Numbered from the stretch's first letter, positions 8,601 to 17,800 are shown. The stretch is DNA of 45,964 bases from Fimenecus sp045631225 (GCA_045631225.1 JAZQUG010000035.1:1-45964); one strand, 5' to 3'. Notes: generated by a model not told the origin, from the letters alone. Translations and numbers: made by a program.

Positions 8601-9617
8601 ATGGCAAGATATGCGATTTACGGCGCAGGCTCTTTGGGAACTGTACTCGGTGCATTTATTACTAAAAACGGTGGTCAAGTTGACCTTATCAACAGAAACA
8701 AGGCTCACGTTGAAGCACTTAACACAAAGGGTGCAAAGATTATCGGTACAGTAGATATGACAGTGCCTGTAAAAGCAATTACTCCTGATATGATGGAAGG
8801 AAAATATGATGTTATCGTACTTCTCACAAAGCAGTTGTTCAACAAGGAAGTTGTAACAATGCTTAAGGATTTCCTTACAGATGACGGTGTTATAGTAACA
8901 CTCCAGAATGGTATTCCTGAACCTTCAATTGCTGAAATTATCGGTACGGAACACACAATGGGTTGTGCAGTTGAATGGGGCGCAGCACTTATCGAACCGG
9001 GTGTTTGTGAGCTTACAAGTGACAAAGATTCTCTTTCATTCCATATGGGTAAAATGAAGGGAATTACAGATGCACAGTTCAAGAAGGTTAAAGATTTGCT
9101 CGAAATGATGTGTCCTGTCCACGAAGAAGAGAACCTTATCGGTGCTCGTTGGTCAAAGCTTTTAATCAACTCAACATTCTCAGGTCTTGGTACTGTTGTG
9201 GGCGGTGTTTTCGGTGATGTTACTGAGGACAAGGACGGTCAGAAAATTGCAGTTCGTTGCATGAAAGAAATTATTGATGTCGGTCACGCTTCAGGTGTTG
9301 AATTTGCTCCTGTTCAGGGTAAAAACATTGTTGGACTTTTCTATTGGAAAGGTGCAATTAAACGTGCATTTGCTCAATTCCTTCTTCCGATTGCCCTCAA
9401 AAAGCACAGAGATATTGAACCATCAATGCTTCAGGATTTGAAGAAAGGCAAACCTTGCGAAGTTGATGCAATCAATGGTGTCGTTTGTGATTTCGGTAAG
9501 AAGTTCAATGTTAAAACACCAATTAATGATAGAATCGTTGAAGTTATCAAGAAAATTCAGAATGGTGAACTTAAAGCTGAAAAGAAGAATATTCACCTTT
9601 TTGATGACCTTCTTTAA
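8601..9617 (+). CDS. Ketopantoate reductase (ApbA/PanE) family protein
   Basis: The N-terminus MARYAIYGAGSLGTVLGAF is a Rossmann fold with GxGxxG for NAD(P)H, and VIVLLTKQLFN and TLQNGIPEP match the family's nucleotide-binding blade and substrate loop. The C-terminal half (about 175-338), beginning with GARWSKLLINSTFSGLGTVVG, is the helical ApbA_C-like domain and contains the conserved Lys-x-x-x-Asn. Family members reduce 2-dehydropantoate to pantoate, but paralogues act on other 2-keto acids. No other pantothenate genes are nearby, so substrate is uncertain. The ATG at 8601 is chosen; an in-frame TTG at 8583 would add six residues. It has its own promoter and terminator. Confidence 0.82.
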   Translation: MARYAIYGAGSLGTVLGAFITKNGGQVDLINRNKAHVEALNTKGAKIIGTVDMTVPVKAITPDMMEGKYDVIVLLTKQLFNKEVVTMLKDFLTDDGVIVTLQNGIPEPSIAEIIGTEHTMGCAVEWGAALIEPGVCELTSDKDSLSFHMGKMKGITDAQFKKVKDLLEMMCPVHEEENLIGARWSKLLINSTFSGLGTVVGGVFGDVTEDKDGQKIAVRCMKEIIDVGHASGVEFAPVQGKNIVGLFYWKGAIKRAFAQFLLPIALKKHRDIEPSMLQDLKKGKPCEVDAINGVVCDFGKKFNVKTPINDRIVEVIKKIQNGELKAEKKNIHLFDDLL

Positions 9618-9636
9618 TCCTAAAATCAAAATTCCG

Positions 9637-9667
9637 GGCTGTCTGCATCTCGTCAGGTAGCCTTTTT
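9637..9667 (+). terminator. Rho-independent terminator
   Basis: A 9-bp stem GGCTGTCTG/CAGGTAGCC with two wobble pairs is followed by TTTTT (9663-9667). Confidence 0.75.
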
Positions 9668-9725
9668 ATATATTTTCAACATAAAATGACCAATAAATTT
9701 TACTTGTAGATTTGCCTTTGTCGTA

Positions 9726-9754
9726 TTGCTTTTAATGTGAATATCATATATAAT
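9726..9754 (+). promoter_or_regulatory. Probable SigA promoter
   Basis: TTGCTT (9726-9731) and TATAAT (9749-9754), 17-bp spacer, precede the AI-2E family gene; GAGGAAT lies before its start. Confidence 0.55.
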
Positions 9755-9792
9755 ATTTGCTGTATGTGTAATTATTAAATGAGGAATAAAAA

Positions 9793-10986
9793 ATGGACTT
9801 ATCAAAGAAAAACATTAAAAAAATTCTTGGAATTATAACTTTTGCAGTTATTCTCTTTACCCTTTCACAGAATTTGTCGTCAGTTGCATCATTTTTCAAA
9901 GGTGCTCTGACAGTCTTTGCGTCCACAATTATCGGTTTTTGCCTTGCATTTATTCTTAACATACCGATGAATGTTCTCGAAAACAAGGTATTCAAAGGAA
10001 TGAAAACAAGTAAGAACAAAGTGGTAAACAATATGTTAAGACCAGTAAGTCTTACATCAACGGTTATTCTTACAATCGGATTTATTGTATTGTTGCTGTT
10101 TATAATTATTCCACAGCTTCACGATTCGATTTTGCTCATTATCGAAAAAGTTCCTGAATACTATCAGAGTTTTGTCACTTGGGTTGATGATATGGTGCTT
10201 CGTTTCGGACTTGATATCAGTACAGAAATTCTTCACAACCCGAAATTTGATATTAGTACAATTACTGCTATGGCTGAAAAGCTTTTTACATTTGATGGTG
10301 CAAGTGATATTTTAAGTACAACAATGGGCGTTACATCTTCTGTTTTGTCAGCAGTTGCAAATGTATGTGTAGGATTTATCGTTGCTATTTATATTCTTGC
10401 TGAAAAAGAGAGAATCGGCAACTTTACAAACAAAATTCTTAAAAATATACTTCCTGAAAAGATTTATGATAAAACTATTGATGTTTGCTCCGTAGCATCC
10501 GGTTCATTTACTAATTTTATTACAGGACAAGTTACAGATGCATTTATTCTTGCAGTTCTTTGCTTCATAGGAATGAGCATTTTCCGTTTCCCAAGTGCTG
10601 CGGTTATATCAGTTATAATCGGCATAACAGCTCTTATACCTGTTATCGGACCGCTTATCGGTGAATTTATCGGGTGCTTTATAATCTTTATGGAAAGTCC
10701 TTTAAAGGCTTTGTTTTTCCTTATATTTGTGCTTATTCTTCAGGCTATTGATAACAACTTCATTTACCCAAAAATTGTTGGTAAATCTGTTGGACTTCCC
10801 GGAATCCTTGTTCTCCTCGCAGTTATTATCGGAGGTAATTTCGGCGGAATCTTAGGAATACTTTTAGGTGTTCCAATCGCTTCAGCGGGTTATGCTCTTG
10901 TGGTTGCATGGCTCAACGGTAAAAATCAGCCTGTTATTGAATCAGCTGAAATCGCAGAAGAAAATGAAAATAATGTTAATGTATAA
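9793..10986 (+). CDS. AI-2E family (TqsA/YtvI-like) transporter
   Basis: This 397-residue membrane protein has the layout of the AI-2E/PerM-like family: an N-terminal hydrophobic pair (about 10-55), a further segment at about 72-96, an extramembrane region about 97-190, then a cluster of hydrophobic segments to about residue 372. The signature INNFIYPKIVG-type element is present as DNNFIYPKIVGKSVGLPGILVLLAVIIGG. Members export or exchange diverse small molecules or ions; some are Na+/H+ antiporters, so the name should not be read as proof of AI-2 transport. It is followed 18 bp later by a DUF1846 gene, so the two may be cotranscribed. Confidence 0.88.
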   Translation: MDLSKKNIKKILGIITFAVILFTLSQNLSSVASFFKGALTVFASTIIGFCLAFILNIPMNVLENKVFKGMKTSKNKVVNNMLRPVSLTSTVILTIGFIVLLLFIIIPQLHDSILLIIEKVPEYYQSFVTWVDDMVLRFGLDISTEILHNPKFDISTITAMAEKLFTFDGASDILSTTMGVTSSVLSAVANVCVGFIVAIYILAEKERIGNFTNKILKNILPEKIYDKTIDVCSVASGSFTNFITGQVTDAFILAVLCFIGMSIFRFPSAAVISVIIGITALIPVIGPLIGEFIGCFIIFMESPLKALFFLIFVLILQAIDNNFIYPKIVGKSVGLPGILVLLAVIIGGNFGGILGILLGVPIASAGYALVVAWLNGKNQPVIESAEIAEENENNVNV

Positions 10987-11004
10987 ATTGTGTAGGTGTA
11001 AATT

Positions 11005-12486
11005 ATGCGTAAATTAGGATTTGACAATGACAAATATCTCCGTATGCAGTCGGAACATATCAAGGACAGAATCAGCAAATTCGGTGGTAAGCTCTATTTG
11101 GAATTTGGTGGTAAGATTTTCGATGACTACCATGCTGCAAGAGTACTTCCCGGTTTTAAGCCTGACAGTAAAATGAAGATGCTTCTTCAGCTTAAGGACG
11201 ACGCTGAAATCATTATTGCTATCTGTGCAAAGGATATTGAAAAGAACAAAATCCGTAGCGACCTTGGTATCACTTATGACCTTGACGTGCTTCGTCTTAT
11301 TGACATTTACCACGGATTTGGTCTTTATGTAGGCGGTGTTGTGCTTACACAGTATTCAAACCAACCGTCTGTTACTGCATTTGAACAGAAGCTCCAGAAT
11401 CTTGGCATAAATGTTTATCGTCATTATCCTATTGAAAACTATCCTCTTGATGTTCAGCTCATAGTTAGTGAAGACGGATATGGCAAAAACGATTACATTG
11501 AAACTACACATCCTCTTGTTGTTATTACTGCTCCCGGTCCCGGTAGTGGCAAAATGGCAGTTTGTCTTTCACAGCTTTATCACGAGCATCAGCGTGGAAT
11601 TAAAGCAGGTTACGCTAAGTTCGAGACATTCCCGATATGGAATTTAGCGTTAAAGCATCCTGTGAACCTTGCTTATGAGGCTGCTACAGCTGACCTTAAC
11701 GATGTTAATATGATTGACCCGTTCCACCTTGAGGCTTATGGTGTCACAACAGTAAACTATAACCGAGATGTTGAGAACTTCCCTGTTCTTAATACAATTT
11801 TCGAAAAGATTTATGGTGAATCACCATACAAGTCACCTACTGATATGGGTGTAAATATGGCCGGTAACTGTATCATTGACGAAGAAGTTGTTTTAAAGGC
11901 ATCAAAAAAAGAAATTCTCCGTCGTCATTGTAATTACCTTGTTCAGCAGAAGAATAACAAAAATGTTTCAAGTGAGCTTTACAAAATCGAGCTTATTATG
12001 AAACAGTTGAACATAAGCACAGACGACAGACCTGTTGTTACAACTGCACTCAATATTTCAGAAAAGACAAATGCTCCTGTTACTGCTATTGAACTTCACG
12101 ACGGCAGAATTATTTCAGGTAAAGCATCTGACCTTTTAAGTTCTTCATCTGCTATGCTTTTAAATGCACTTAAGGCACTGGCAAATATTGGTGATGAAAT
12201 TCTTCTTATCTCACCTACTGTATTCGAACCAATCAAGGCATTAAAGGTTAAAATGCATGAAATGGACACAAGTCTTCATCCTGACGAAATCCTTATTGCT
12301 CTTTCAATCTGCGCTACAATGAATCCCCTTGCAAAACAAGCGCTTGAAGCAATCAATGGATTAAAGGGCTGCGATGTTCACGCAACAGTTGTATTGTCTG
12401 ATACTGACAAGGAAACACTTCGCAAAATCGGTACAAATGCAACTTATGAACCATATAAAAAGAACGACAATTTATACTATAACTAA
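11005..12486 (+). CDS. DUF1846 domain-containing protein
   Basis: The 493-residue protein matches the DUF1846 family over its whole length. Characteristic stretches are LGFDNDKYLRMQSEHIKDRI, GGKLYLEFGGK, DDYHAARVLPGF and VVITAPGPGSGKMA. The GPGSGKM segment resembles a phosphate-binding loop. The family is cytoplasmic, widespread in Firmicutes and of unknown function. It lies 18 bp after the transporter gene and ends just before a strong terminator. Confidence 0.9.
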   Translation: MRKLGFDNDKYLRMQSEHIKDRISKFGGKLYLEFGGKIFDDYHAARVLPGFKPDSKMKMLLQLKDDAEIIIAICAKDIEKNKIRSDLGITYDLDVLRLIDIYHGFGLYVGGVVLTQYSNQPSVTAFEQKLQNLGINVYRHYPIENYPLDVQLIVSEDGYGKNDYIETTHPLVVITAPGPGSGKMAVCLSQLYHEHQRGIKAGYAKFETFPIWNLALKHPVNLAYEAATADLNDVNMIDPFHLEAYGVTTVNYNRDVENFPVLNTIFEKIYGESPYKSPTDMGVNMAGNCIIDEEVVLKASKKEILRRHCNYLVQQKNNKNVSSELYKIELIMKQLNISTDDRPVVTTALNISEKTNAPVTAIELHDGRIISGKASDLLSSSSAMLLNALKALANIGDEILLISPTVFEPIKALKVKMHEMDTSLHPDEILIALSICATMNPLAKQALEAINGLKGCDVHATVVLSDTDKETLRKIGTNATYEPYKKNDNLYYN

Positions 12487-12491
12487 ATCGA

Positions 12492-12515
12492 GGAGAGCTA
12501 AATGCTCTCCTTTTT
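12492..12515 (+). terminator. Rho-independent terminator
   Basis: A perfect 7-bp stem GGAGAGC/GCTCTCC with a 5-nt loop is followed by TTTTT, 5 bp after the DUF1846 stop. The remaining 160 bp before the next gene are AT-rich, with a TATAAT at 12639 but no clear -35. Confidence 0.9.
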
Positions 12516-12675
12516 ATATAAACAAATCTTATATTAAAAGTTTTCGTCATTTGTAACAGATAATCTATATAAATATCGACATTATCTACAAAAAAGTTTT
12601 TTGCTGATTTAGTTCTTTATTTTATGTCTTTTTTATTGTATAATTATTTTCATATATAAGGAAAGGGATGGTTAA

Positions 12676-14349
12676 ATGACAAAAGCTGAAATCATCGGCA
12701 AGGTAAAAGAATTACCTGGCTATGTTAAAAACCATTGGAACACACCTAATGAAGGTGAATACCTGACACTTAAGGAATCTACTGCCTATATGCTTACTCA
12801 GGCAGGTTCATATGTTTTTTTAACTGCTTCAGGTATCATTTCATTTTCTGCAGGTTATTTTTGCGGTTCTGTTATGGGAATCGCTGCAATTGATTTTTCA
12901 ATTATCAACATTATAAGCACAATCGTAGGATATGTGCTTATGTTCATGAACCCTATCGGTGTTCTGATTTATGAGAATCATGGACGACTTACAAAGAAAA
13001 TGAAGATTTTTGCTCATTTGTCTTATGCAGGAAAATTGATTATCGGTATCAGTTGTTACTTCCTACCGCAGAATATGTTTGAATCTGTTATCAACGGTAT
13101 GCCTCAGCTTGTAGGTAATATGCTTGTAACAGGTGCTATCTGGGATTATTTCAACTGGTTTGTCCGCCGAAAATTCTGCGAAAAACACGGAAGATTCAAG
13201 CCATTTATTCTTCTTTGCGGTATTCCGTGTGCATTTTTAATTTCTGCAATCCCTTATCTTCCTGTGCAGAATATGACATACACAAACAAGCTTATTGTTC
13301 TTCACTTTGCGTTTACTCTTATGTCATATTTCTATAACAACTACACTGGTGTCAATACCCTCGTTACATTTATGACACCAAACTCACAGGAAAGACAAAA
13401 GCTTCACTCAATTGTTCCTATCATATCAGGTTTCTTCTCCTCAGTTGTAGGAGCACTTCTTCCAATTATTGCCGATTTAACGGGAGGATACTTAAGCCTT
13501 CAGACTTATAAGGTATTCATACCTATTTTCACAATTTCAGGCGCTGTTATGTCTTTGTTAGCAGTTTTCTGTAAAGAGAGAATCATTGAACCTCCTATGG
13601 AAAAGCGTGAAAGAGTTACTTTCTTCAAGGGTGCAAAAAATGTTCTTAAAAACAAGTATTTCTGGATTACGAACATATCAAATGTTATCGGTCAATGGCA
13701 CGGACTTGTGGGTAATCTTCTAAGCTGGTGGTTCGTTTACTCTCTTCGTATGGAATGGTTCCAGGGACTTGCAGCTAACATTGTCGTTATGGGTATGACT
13801 TTTGGTAACATTCTCTGTCCTATACTTACAAAACGATTCCAAAAACGAAATATCCTCATTTCCTTCCGAGGAATCACACTTCTTACTGTTTTGGGCATTG
13901 CTCTTGCAGTTAAGATGGAAAACATTTATATTTTTATGATTGCAATGTTCCTTAAAAACACTCTGGCACCGGTTGTTGACGGTGTTAACGTTGGTCTTAA
14001 CGCCGATATTCTTACATATCATCAATGGAAATATGGTGAAAGAGCTGATGCTATGGCCGGTGTGTTCGGATGGTTCTTAAACCCTGTCAATGTGGCAATC
14101 GGTTACATTATGCCTTGGATGCTTTCAATGATTGGCTTTACATCAGACTGGGATGTGCTTTTCGATTCACAGATTCTCAATAATGTATTCAGTTTATACA
14201 CATGGGGTTCAGTTATCGGTCTTATTCTTCTTACTGTTCCGTTTGTTTTCTACGACCTTACAAAAGAAAAACACGATATGTGTGTTAAGGAATTACAAGA
14301 ACGAGTTAAAGCCATTGAAGAAACAGAAAGTGAGGTAGCTGCAGTATGA
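12676..14349 (+). CDS. GPH-type MFS sugar:cation symporter
   Basis: The 557-residue protein has about 12 hydrophobic segments and the glycoside-pentoside-hexuronide:cation symporter pattern. Supporting stretches are YENHGRLTKKMKIF after an early membrane pair, KHGRFKPFILLCGIPCAFL (GRxKPF-type loop), and DILTYHQWKYGERADAMAGVFGWF, where the family usually has D-x-x-x-x-G-x-R. Members take up glycosides, pentoses or hexuronides with H+ or Na+. The substrate is unknown, but two GH43-like genes upstream in the same orientation make plant-derived oligosaccharides plausible. The last 4 bp overlap the start of the LRR lipoprotein gene (ATGA), so the two are translationally coupled. Ribosome binding site AAGGAAAGG precedes the start. 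Confidence 0.82.
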   Translation: MTKAEIIGKVKELPGYVKNHWNTPNEGEYLTLKESTAYMLTQAGSYVFLTASGIISFSAGYFCGSVMGIAAIDFSIINIISTIVGYVLMFMNPIGVLIYENHGRLTKKMKIFAHLSYAGKLIIGISCYFLPQNMFESVINGMPQLVGNMLVTGAIWDYFNWFVRRKFCEKHGRFKPFILLCGIPCAFLISAIPYLPVQNMTYTNKLIVLHFAFTLMSYFYNNYTGVNTLVTFMTPNSQERQKLHSIVPIISGFFSSVVGALLPIIADLTGGYLSLQTYKVFIPIFTISGAVMSLLAVFCKERIIEPPMEKRERVTFFKGAKNVLKNKYFWITNISNVIGQWHGLVGNLLSWWFVYSLRMEWFQGLAANIVVMGMTFGNILCPILTKRFQKRNILISFRGITLLTVLGIALAVKMENIYIFMIAMFLKNTLAPVVDGVNVGLNADILTYHQWKYGERADAMAGVFGWFLNPVNVAIGYIMPWMLSMIGFTSDWDVLFDSQILNNVFSLYTWGSVIGLILLTVPFVFYDLTKEKHDMCVKELQERVKAIEETESEVAAV

Positions 14350-15197
14350 GTAAAAGAATAATTTCTGTTATTGCCCTTCTCCTCTGTATCTGTGTAATTT
14401 TTTCAGGTTGTGATTCTGTAACATCTATTTTAAGTGGTACTGACGCAAGCATAGAGTACAAAATCGAAAATGGTGAAGCAACTGTTGTAAGTGTTCCAAA
14501 CAAATCAACTGTTAAAAAGATTGTTATTCCCGATGAGTACGAGGGTGTCCCTGTAACAAAGATTGCTGATTTTTCTGCAACAAATCTTGAGTATGTCACC
14601 GATTTTTCTATCGGCAAAAATGTAAAAGAAATCGGTGTGTGGGCACTTGAAAATAACCAGCATATTACTGCATACAACGTTGATGATGCTAACGAATACC
14701 TTTGCGATGTTGACGGTGTAATCTATACAAAGGATATGAAAACATTGCTTTTCTACCCTCCTGCAAAGGACTTGGTCGATGAAACAAATGACGATGGCAG
14801 CGTCATTAAGGTTTCTCAATATATTATTCCTGATGGTGTCGAAACAATCCGCACAAAGGCTTTTTATAAATGTTACTCATTGACAAATATACAAATTCCT
14901 GATTCAGTTAAGAGGATTGAAGAAAAAGCATTTTTCCGATGTGATAAAATCAATGAACTCAAATTACCTCAGTCACTTGAATTCATCGGTAAAGATGCTT
15001 TCTCATACTGTTATGGAATTACGGAAATAAATATTCCTGCAAACATCAAGCAGATTGATGAATATGCCTTCTATAACTGTACAAACCTTCTTACAGTCAA
15101 TGTTGACAGTGCTGAAGAAAATCTGATTCTCGGTAACAAGTGGTACCCCACTAACCAAGGGAAAAATATTGATGAATTAGAGATAAACTGGAAATAA
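14346..15197 (+). CDS. BspA-like leucine-rich-repeat lipoprotein
   Basis: A signal peptide with lipobox FSGC (Cys22) indicates a lipid-anchored surface protein of 283 residues. After a short domain, several LRR_5 (BspA-type) units follow, for example VKKIVIPDEYEGVPVTKIAD, YVTDFSIGKNVKEIGVWAL, LTNIQIPDSVKRIEEKAFF and INELKLPQSLEFIGKDAF. Such repeats mediate protein or glycan contact in many gut bacteria. The start overlaps the stop of the sugar symporter gene, so it may be an accessory binding protein for that transporter. This pairing is inference from overlap. Confidence 0.85.
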   Translation: MSKRIISVIALLLCICVIFSGCDSVTSILSGTDASIEYKIENGEATVVSVPNKSTVKKIVIPDEYEGVPVTKIADFSATNLEYVTDFSIGKNVKEIGVWALENNQHITAYNVDDANEYLCDVDGVIYTKDMKTLLFYPPAKDLVDETNDDGSVIKVSQYIIPDGVETIRTKAFYKCYSLTNIQIPDSVKRIEEKAFFRCDKINELKLPQSLEFIGKDAFSYCYGITEINIPANIKQIDEYAFYNCTNLLTVNVDSAEENLILGNKWYPTNQGKNIDELEINWK

Positions 15198-15222
15198 ACT
15201 CAAACTATATTGTTCTTAAACC

Positions 15223-15251
15223 TTGAAAACAATAAAAAAATAATGTAAAAT
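15223..15251 (+). promoter_or_regulatory. Probable SigA promoter
   Basis: TTGAAA (15223-15228) and TAAAAT (15246-15251), 17-bp spacer, followed by AAAGGAGAAGG before the PAP2 start. Confidence 0.6.
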
Positions 15252-15283
15252 ACTTTCATAAAATTTGATAAAGGAGAAGGAAT

Positions 15284-15904
15284 ATGGATTTTTCAATTTT
15301 TGACTCATTTGATATGAGCGTATTCACTTTTTTCGGTGAACAGATTCAGGGTGCAGCAATGAACATCGTTGCAAACTTTATCACTTTCTTTGGTGGTTCT
15401 GAATTTGTTATACCAATGGCAGTTTTAGGCCTTGTTTTAAGTTTCTTCAAGAAAACTCGTAAATTCGGTTTAGCTGTTCTTTTTGCAGTTCTTGTTGGAA
15501 CACTCGTTACAAATCTTGTAATGAAACCTTTATTTGCTCGTCCTCGTCCTTATGTTTACTATGCAGACAATCCTCTCTTTATGAGTTGGTATGAATTTGC
15601 AGGTGCACATATTGAAAGTGACAAGTCATTCCCATCAGGTCACACAACTGCAGCATTTGAAATCGGTGTTGCACTCTTCCTTGTACTTAATAAGAAATAC
15701 AGCTGGATTTTTCCTGTATTCTCTGTACTTGTGGGTCTCTCAAGAATTTATCTTATGGTTCACTATGTAACAGATGTTCTTGGTGGTGTTCTTGTTGGTA
15801 CATTTGCAGGTATTATGGGTTATGTTATAATGACTGCAATTATGAAAAACACAAAAATTGCTGAATTTGATTTAGCAGAAAAGCTTAAAAAGAAAAAAGC
15901 ATAA
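15284..15904 (+). CDS. PAP2-family membrane phosphatase
   Basis: The 206-residue protein has about six membrane segments and the three PAP2 motifs: KPLFARPRP (C1), PSGHTTA (C2, with the proton-donor His) and SRIYLMVHYVTDVLGG (C3, with the nucleophile His). Such enzymes dephosphorylate undecaprenyl pyrophosphate or phosphatidic acid/phosphatidylglycerophosphate at the membrane. The neighbour is a penicillin-binding protein, so recycling of the undecaprenyl carrier for cell-wall synthesis is a sensible but unproven role. A strong ribosome binding site (AAAGGAGAAGG) precedes it. Confidence 0.88.
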   Translation: MDFSIFDSFDMSVFTFFGEQIQGAAMNIVANFITFFGGSEFVIPMAVLGLVLSFFKKTRKFGLAVLFAVLVGTLVTNLVMKPLFARPRPYVYYADNPLFMSWYEFAGAHIESDKSFPSGHTTAAFEIGVALFLVLNKKYSWIFPVFSVLVGLSRIYLMVHYVTDVLGGVLVGTFAGIMGYVIMTAIMKNTKIAEFDLAEKLKKKKA

Positions 15905-15921
15905 AAAACGACTAAAAACTA

Positions 15922-15956
15922 TCACCTGTGTCAAAACTTGATACAGGTGATTTTTT
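15922..15956 (+). promoter_or_regulatory. Terminator-like hairpin that contains the RBS of the PBP gene
   Basis: An 11-bp stem TCACCTGTGTC/GATACAGGTGA (15922-15932, 15940-15950; one G:T pair) is followed by TTTTTT. It works as a terminator after the PAP2 gene. The 3' arm contains AGGTGA (15945-15950), which is the only good Shine-Dalgarno for the ATG at 15957. In any read-through transcript the hairpin would hide the ribosome binding site. Confidence 0.75.
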
Positions 15957-17549
15957 ATGCATAAAAGAATTTCAATCGCATTTTTTTCTCTAATCTTTAT
16001 ATTTGGACTTTTAGTATCTAATATGGGAATTATTATGCTTAAAACAGGTGTTTCTCCATCATCATATAGTACAAGTAAAAAAAGTATCATTCTTTCAGAT
16101 TCAAGAGGAATGATTTATGATACAAACAAGAGAAAGCTGGTAAATACCGATACAAATAATATAACCGTTTGTTTACCAACACAGAAAGCTTTAAATGCCC
16201 TTAAAAACAGTTTAAATGGAAATCAATTAAAAGAACTTTATGACAATGTAAACAACGGTAAAATAAGCATTTTCGAGACTACTGATACATTCCGAGATTC
16301 TTATGTTCAATCTGTAACCAAAATTGAACGATACTCAGATAATCAACCTTGCACTCACCTTATTGGTCATCTTGATGAAAATGGTCATGGTGTTATGGGG
16401 CTTGAAAAGGCATACGACAGTTATCTGTCACGATACAGCGGTGAATTAAAAGCAAATTGGAGCGCTGATGCTATTGGTAATATTCTTTTAGGCGATGGAA
16501 TAAAAATTGAAAGTAATAACTACCTGTCTCCTGCCGGAATTCAACTTACAATAAACCTTGATATACAAAGAATTGCAGAAAACTCACTTGTTAAAAATAA
16601 TATAGATAAGGGAGCTGTTGTCATTCTAAATTCATACACAAATGAAATTCTTGCAATGGCATCTGTCCCGAAGTTTAATCCATATAATATTTATGCTGAT
16701 ATAGAAAATAAAAACACACCATTTATTAATCGTGCTGTTACACCATACAGCATAGGTTCGGTTTTCAAACCTATTATTTCTGCTTGTGCATTGGAAGACA
16801 ATACACAACTTATTTATAATTGTAAGGGAAGCATTAAAATTAACGGTATAACATTTAAATGCAGTAACAGTGTCGCACACGGAATGGTTAATCTGAATTC
16901 GGCTATGGAAAAGTCTTGCAATTGCTACTTTATAGCATTGGGACAAAAGTTAAATTTAGAAAATCTTTTAAATCTCTGCAACGATTTTGGGTTTGGTAAA
17001 AGCATAGAGTTAGCTGACAACTTTTTTACTAAATCGGGAACTCTACCACCCGCAACTTCAATAAGTTCACCTCAATCATTAGCAAACCTCTCGTTTGGTC
17101 AAGGGGATTTGCTTGCAAGTCCACTGCAACTTGCAGTTGCATATTCCTGCTTTGCTAATGGAGGATATTACAGACCACCTACTCTTATGAAAGGCATCAT
17201 TGATGAAAACGGAAAAGTTGTTCAAAAAGTGAAATTACCCGATAGCTATCAGATTTTAAATAAAAGCACCGTAAATAAGATTGATAAAATTCTGTTGAAT
17301 GTAGTTAAAAATGGCAACGGAATAAAAGCGAATTCAGACTTCACAGTTAATCACGGAAAAACAGCAACGGCACAAAGCGGATGGTATGAAAATGGCAGAG
17401 AAATCAATCACACATGGTTTTGTGGATATTTTACGGCAAACGATACCACATATACTGTTGTAATTTTCAAGGATGATGGTAAATCAGGCTCAACAGATTG
17501 CGCGCCTGTATTTAAAGAAATATCTGAGGGAATCTCATTCATAAAATAA
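15957..17549 (+). CDS. Penicillin-binding protein (class B-like DD-transpeptidase)
   Basis: The 530-residue protein has one N-terminal membrane segment (about 6-28), a short dimerisation-type region and a transpeptidase domain (about 215-530). Catalytic motifs are SVFK (Ser268-Lys271), SCN (Ser320-Asn322) and KTA (Lys468-Ala470) in place of the usual KTG. It crosslinks peptidoglycan outside the membrane. The overall form, with SDSRGMIYDTN near the N-terminus and late Gly-rich segments, resembles PbpA/SpoVD-type proteins of Clostridia. It starts directly after the U-tract of the upstream hairpin, with its AGGTGA ribosome binding site in the stem. Whether it acts in elongation, division or sporulation cannot be decided. 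Confidence 0.87.
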   Translation: MHKRISIAFFSLIFIFGLLVSNMGIIMLKTGVSPSSYSTSKKSIILSDSRGMIYDTNKRKLVNTDTNNITVCLPTQKALNALKNSLNGNQLKELYDNVNNGKISIFETTDTFRDSYVQSVTKIERYSDNQPCTHLIGHLDENGHGVMGLEKAYDSYLSRYSGELKANWSADAIGNILLGDGIKIESNNYLSPAGIQLTINLDIQRIAENSLVKNNIDKGAVVILNSYTNEILAMASVPKFNPYNIYADIENKNTPFINRAVTPYSIGSVFKPIISACALEDNTQLIYNCKGSIKINGITFKCSNSVAHGMVNLNSAMEKSCNCYFIALGQKLNLENLLNLCNDFGFGKSIELADNFFTKSGTLPPATSISSPQSLANLSFGQGDLLASPLQLAVAYSCFANGGYYRPPTLMKGIIDENGKVVQKVKLPDSYQILNKSTVNKIDKILLNVVKNGNGIKANSDFTVNHGKTATAQSGWYENGREINHTWFCGYFTANDTTYTVVIFKDDGKSGSTDCAPVFKEISEGISFIK

Positions 17550-17581
17550 ATAAAAAATGAATAAAAATAATTAAATAACTC

Positions 17582-17610
17582 TTGACAACATGAGTAAAAG
17601 AATATATAAT
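17582..17610 (+). promoter_or_regulatory. Consensus SigA promoter of the tRNA pair
   Basis: Perfect TTGACA (17582-17587) and perfect TATAAT (17605-17610) have a 17-bp spacer, 20 bp before the first tRNA. Confidence 0.93.
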
Positions 17611-17629
17611 ATTTTAGCAACCGTGTTAA

Positions 17630-17706
17630 GGGCCAATAGCTCAGTTGGTTAGAGCATCCGGCTCATAACCGGATGGTCCGGGGTTCGAGTCCCTGTTGGC
17701 CCACCA
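17630..17706 (+). tRNA. tRNA-Met (CAT anticodon; tRNA-Ile2 not excluded)
   Basis: The 77-nt cloverleaf includes an encoded CCA. The acceptor stem GGGCCAA pairs with TTGGCCC; the anticodon loop CTCATAA has CAT at 17664-17666; the T-arm contains GGTTCGAGTCC. The first pair G-C and normal stem exclude initiator tRNA. A CAT elongator-type tRNA can be Met or lysidine-modified Ile2, and I cannot separate these by eye. Confidence 0.95.
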
Positions 17707-17724
17707 TTCCGGTTGTTAAAATAT

Positions 17725-17800
17725 AGGGGTATAGCTCAGTTGGTAGAGCAGCGGTCTCCAAAACCGCGTGCCGTGGGTTCGAATCCTACTGCCCCTGCCA
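17725..17800 (+). tRNA. tRNA-Trp (CCA anticodon), integration target
   Basis: The 76-nt cloverleaf has acceptor AGGGGTA/TGCCCCT, anticodon loop CTCCAAA with CCA at 17758-17760, T-arm GGGTTCGAATCC and encoded CCA. Its 3' 45 nt (17756-17800) recur exactly at 40449-40493. The gene is therefore the attachment site of the element that follows, and the element restores an intact tRNA. Confidence 0.97.
17756..17800 (+). repeat. Left attachment site (attL), 45-bp direct repeat
   Basis: This part of tRNA-Trp, from the anticodon loop through CCA, is identical to 40449-40493. Identity ends on both sides (T versus C before it, T versus A after it). This is the standard mark of tyrosine-recombinase integration into a tRNA 3' end. 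Confidence 0.93.

Noticed and set aside
8705..9232. A 175-codon minus-strand frame opposite the ketopantoate-reductase-like gene
   Set aside because: The plus-strand protein has clear family motifs; the minus frame has none and no ribosome binding site.
17630..17706. Initiator tRNA-fMet
   Set aside because: The acceptor stem begins with a normal G-C pair and the anticodon stem lacks the three G-C pairs typical of the initiator.
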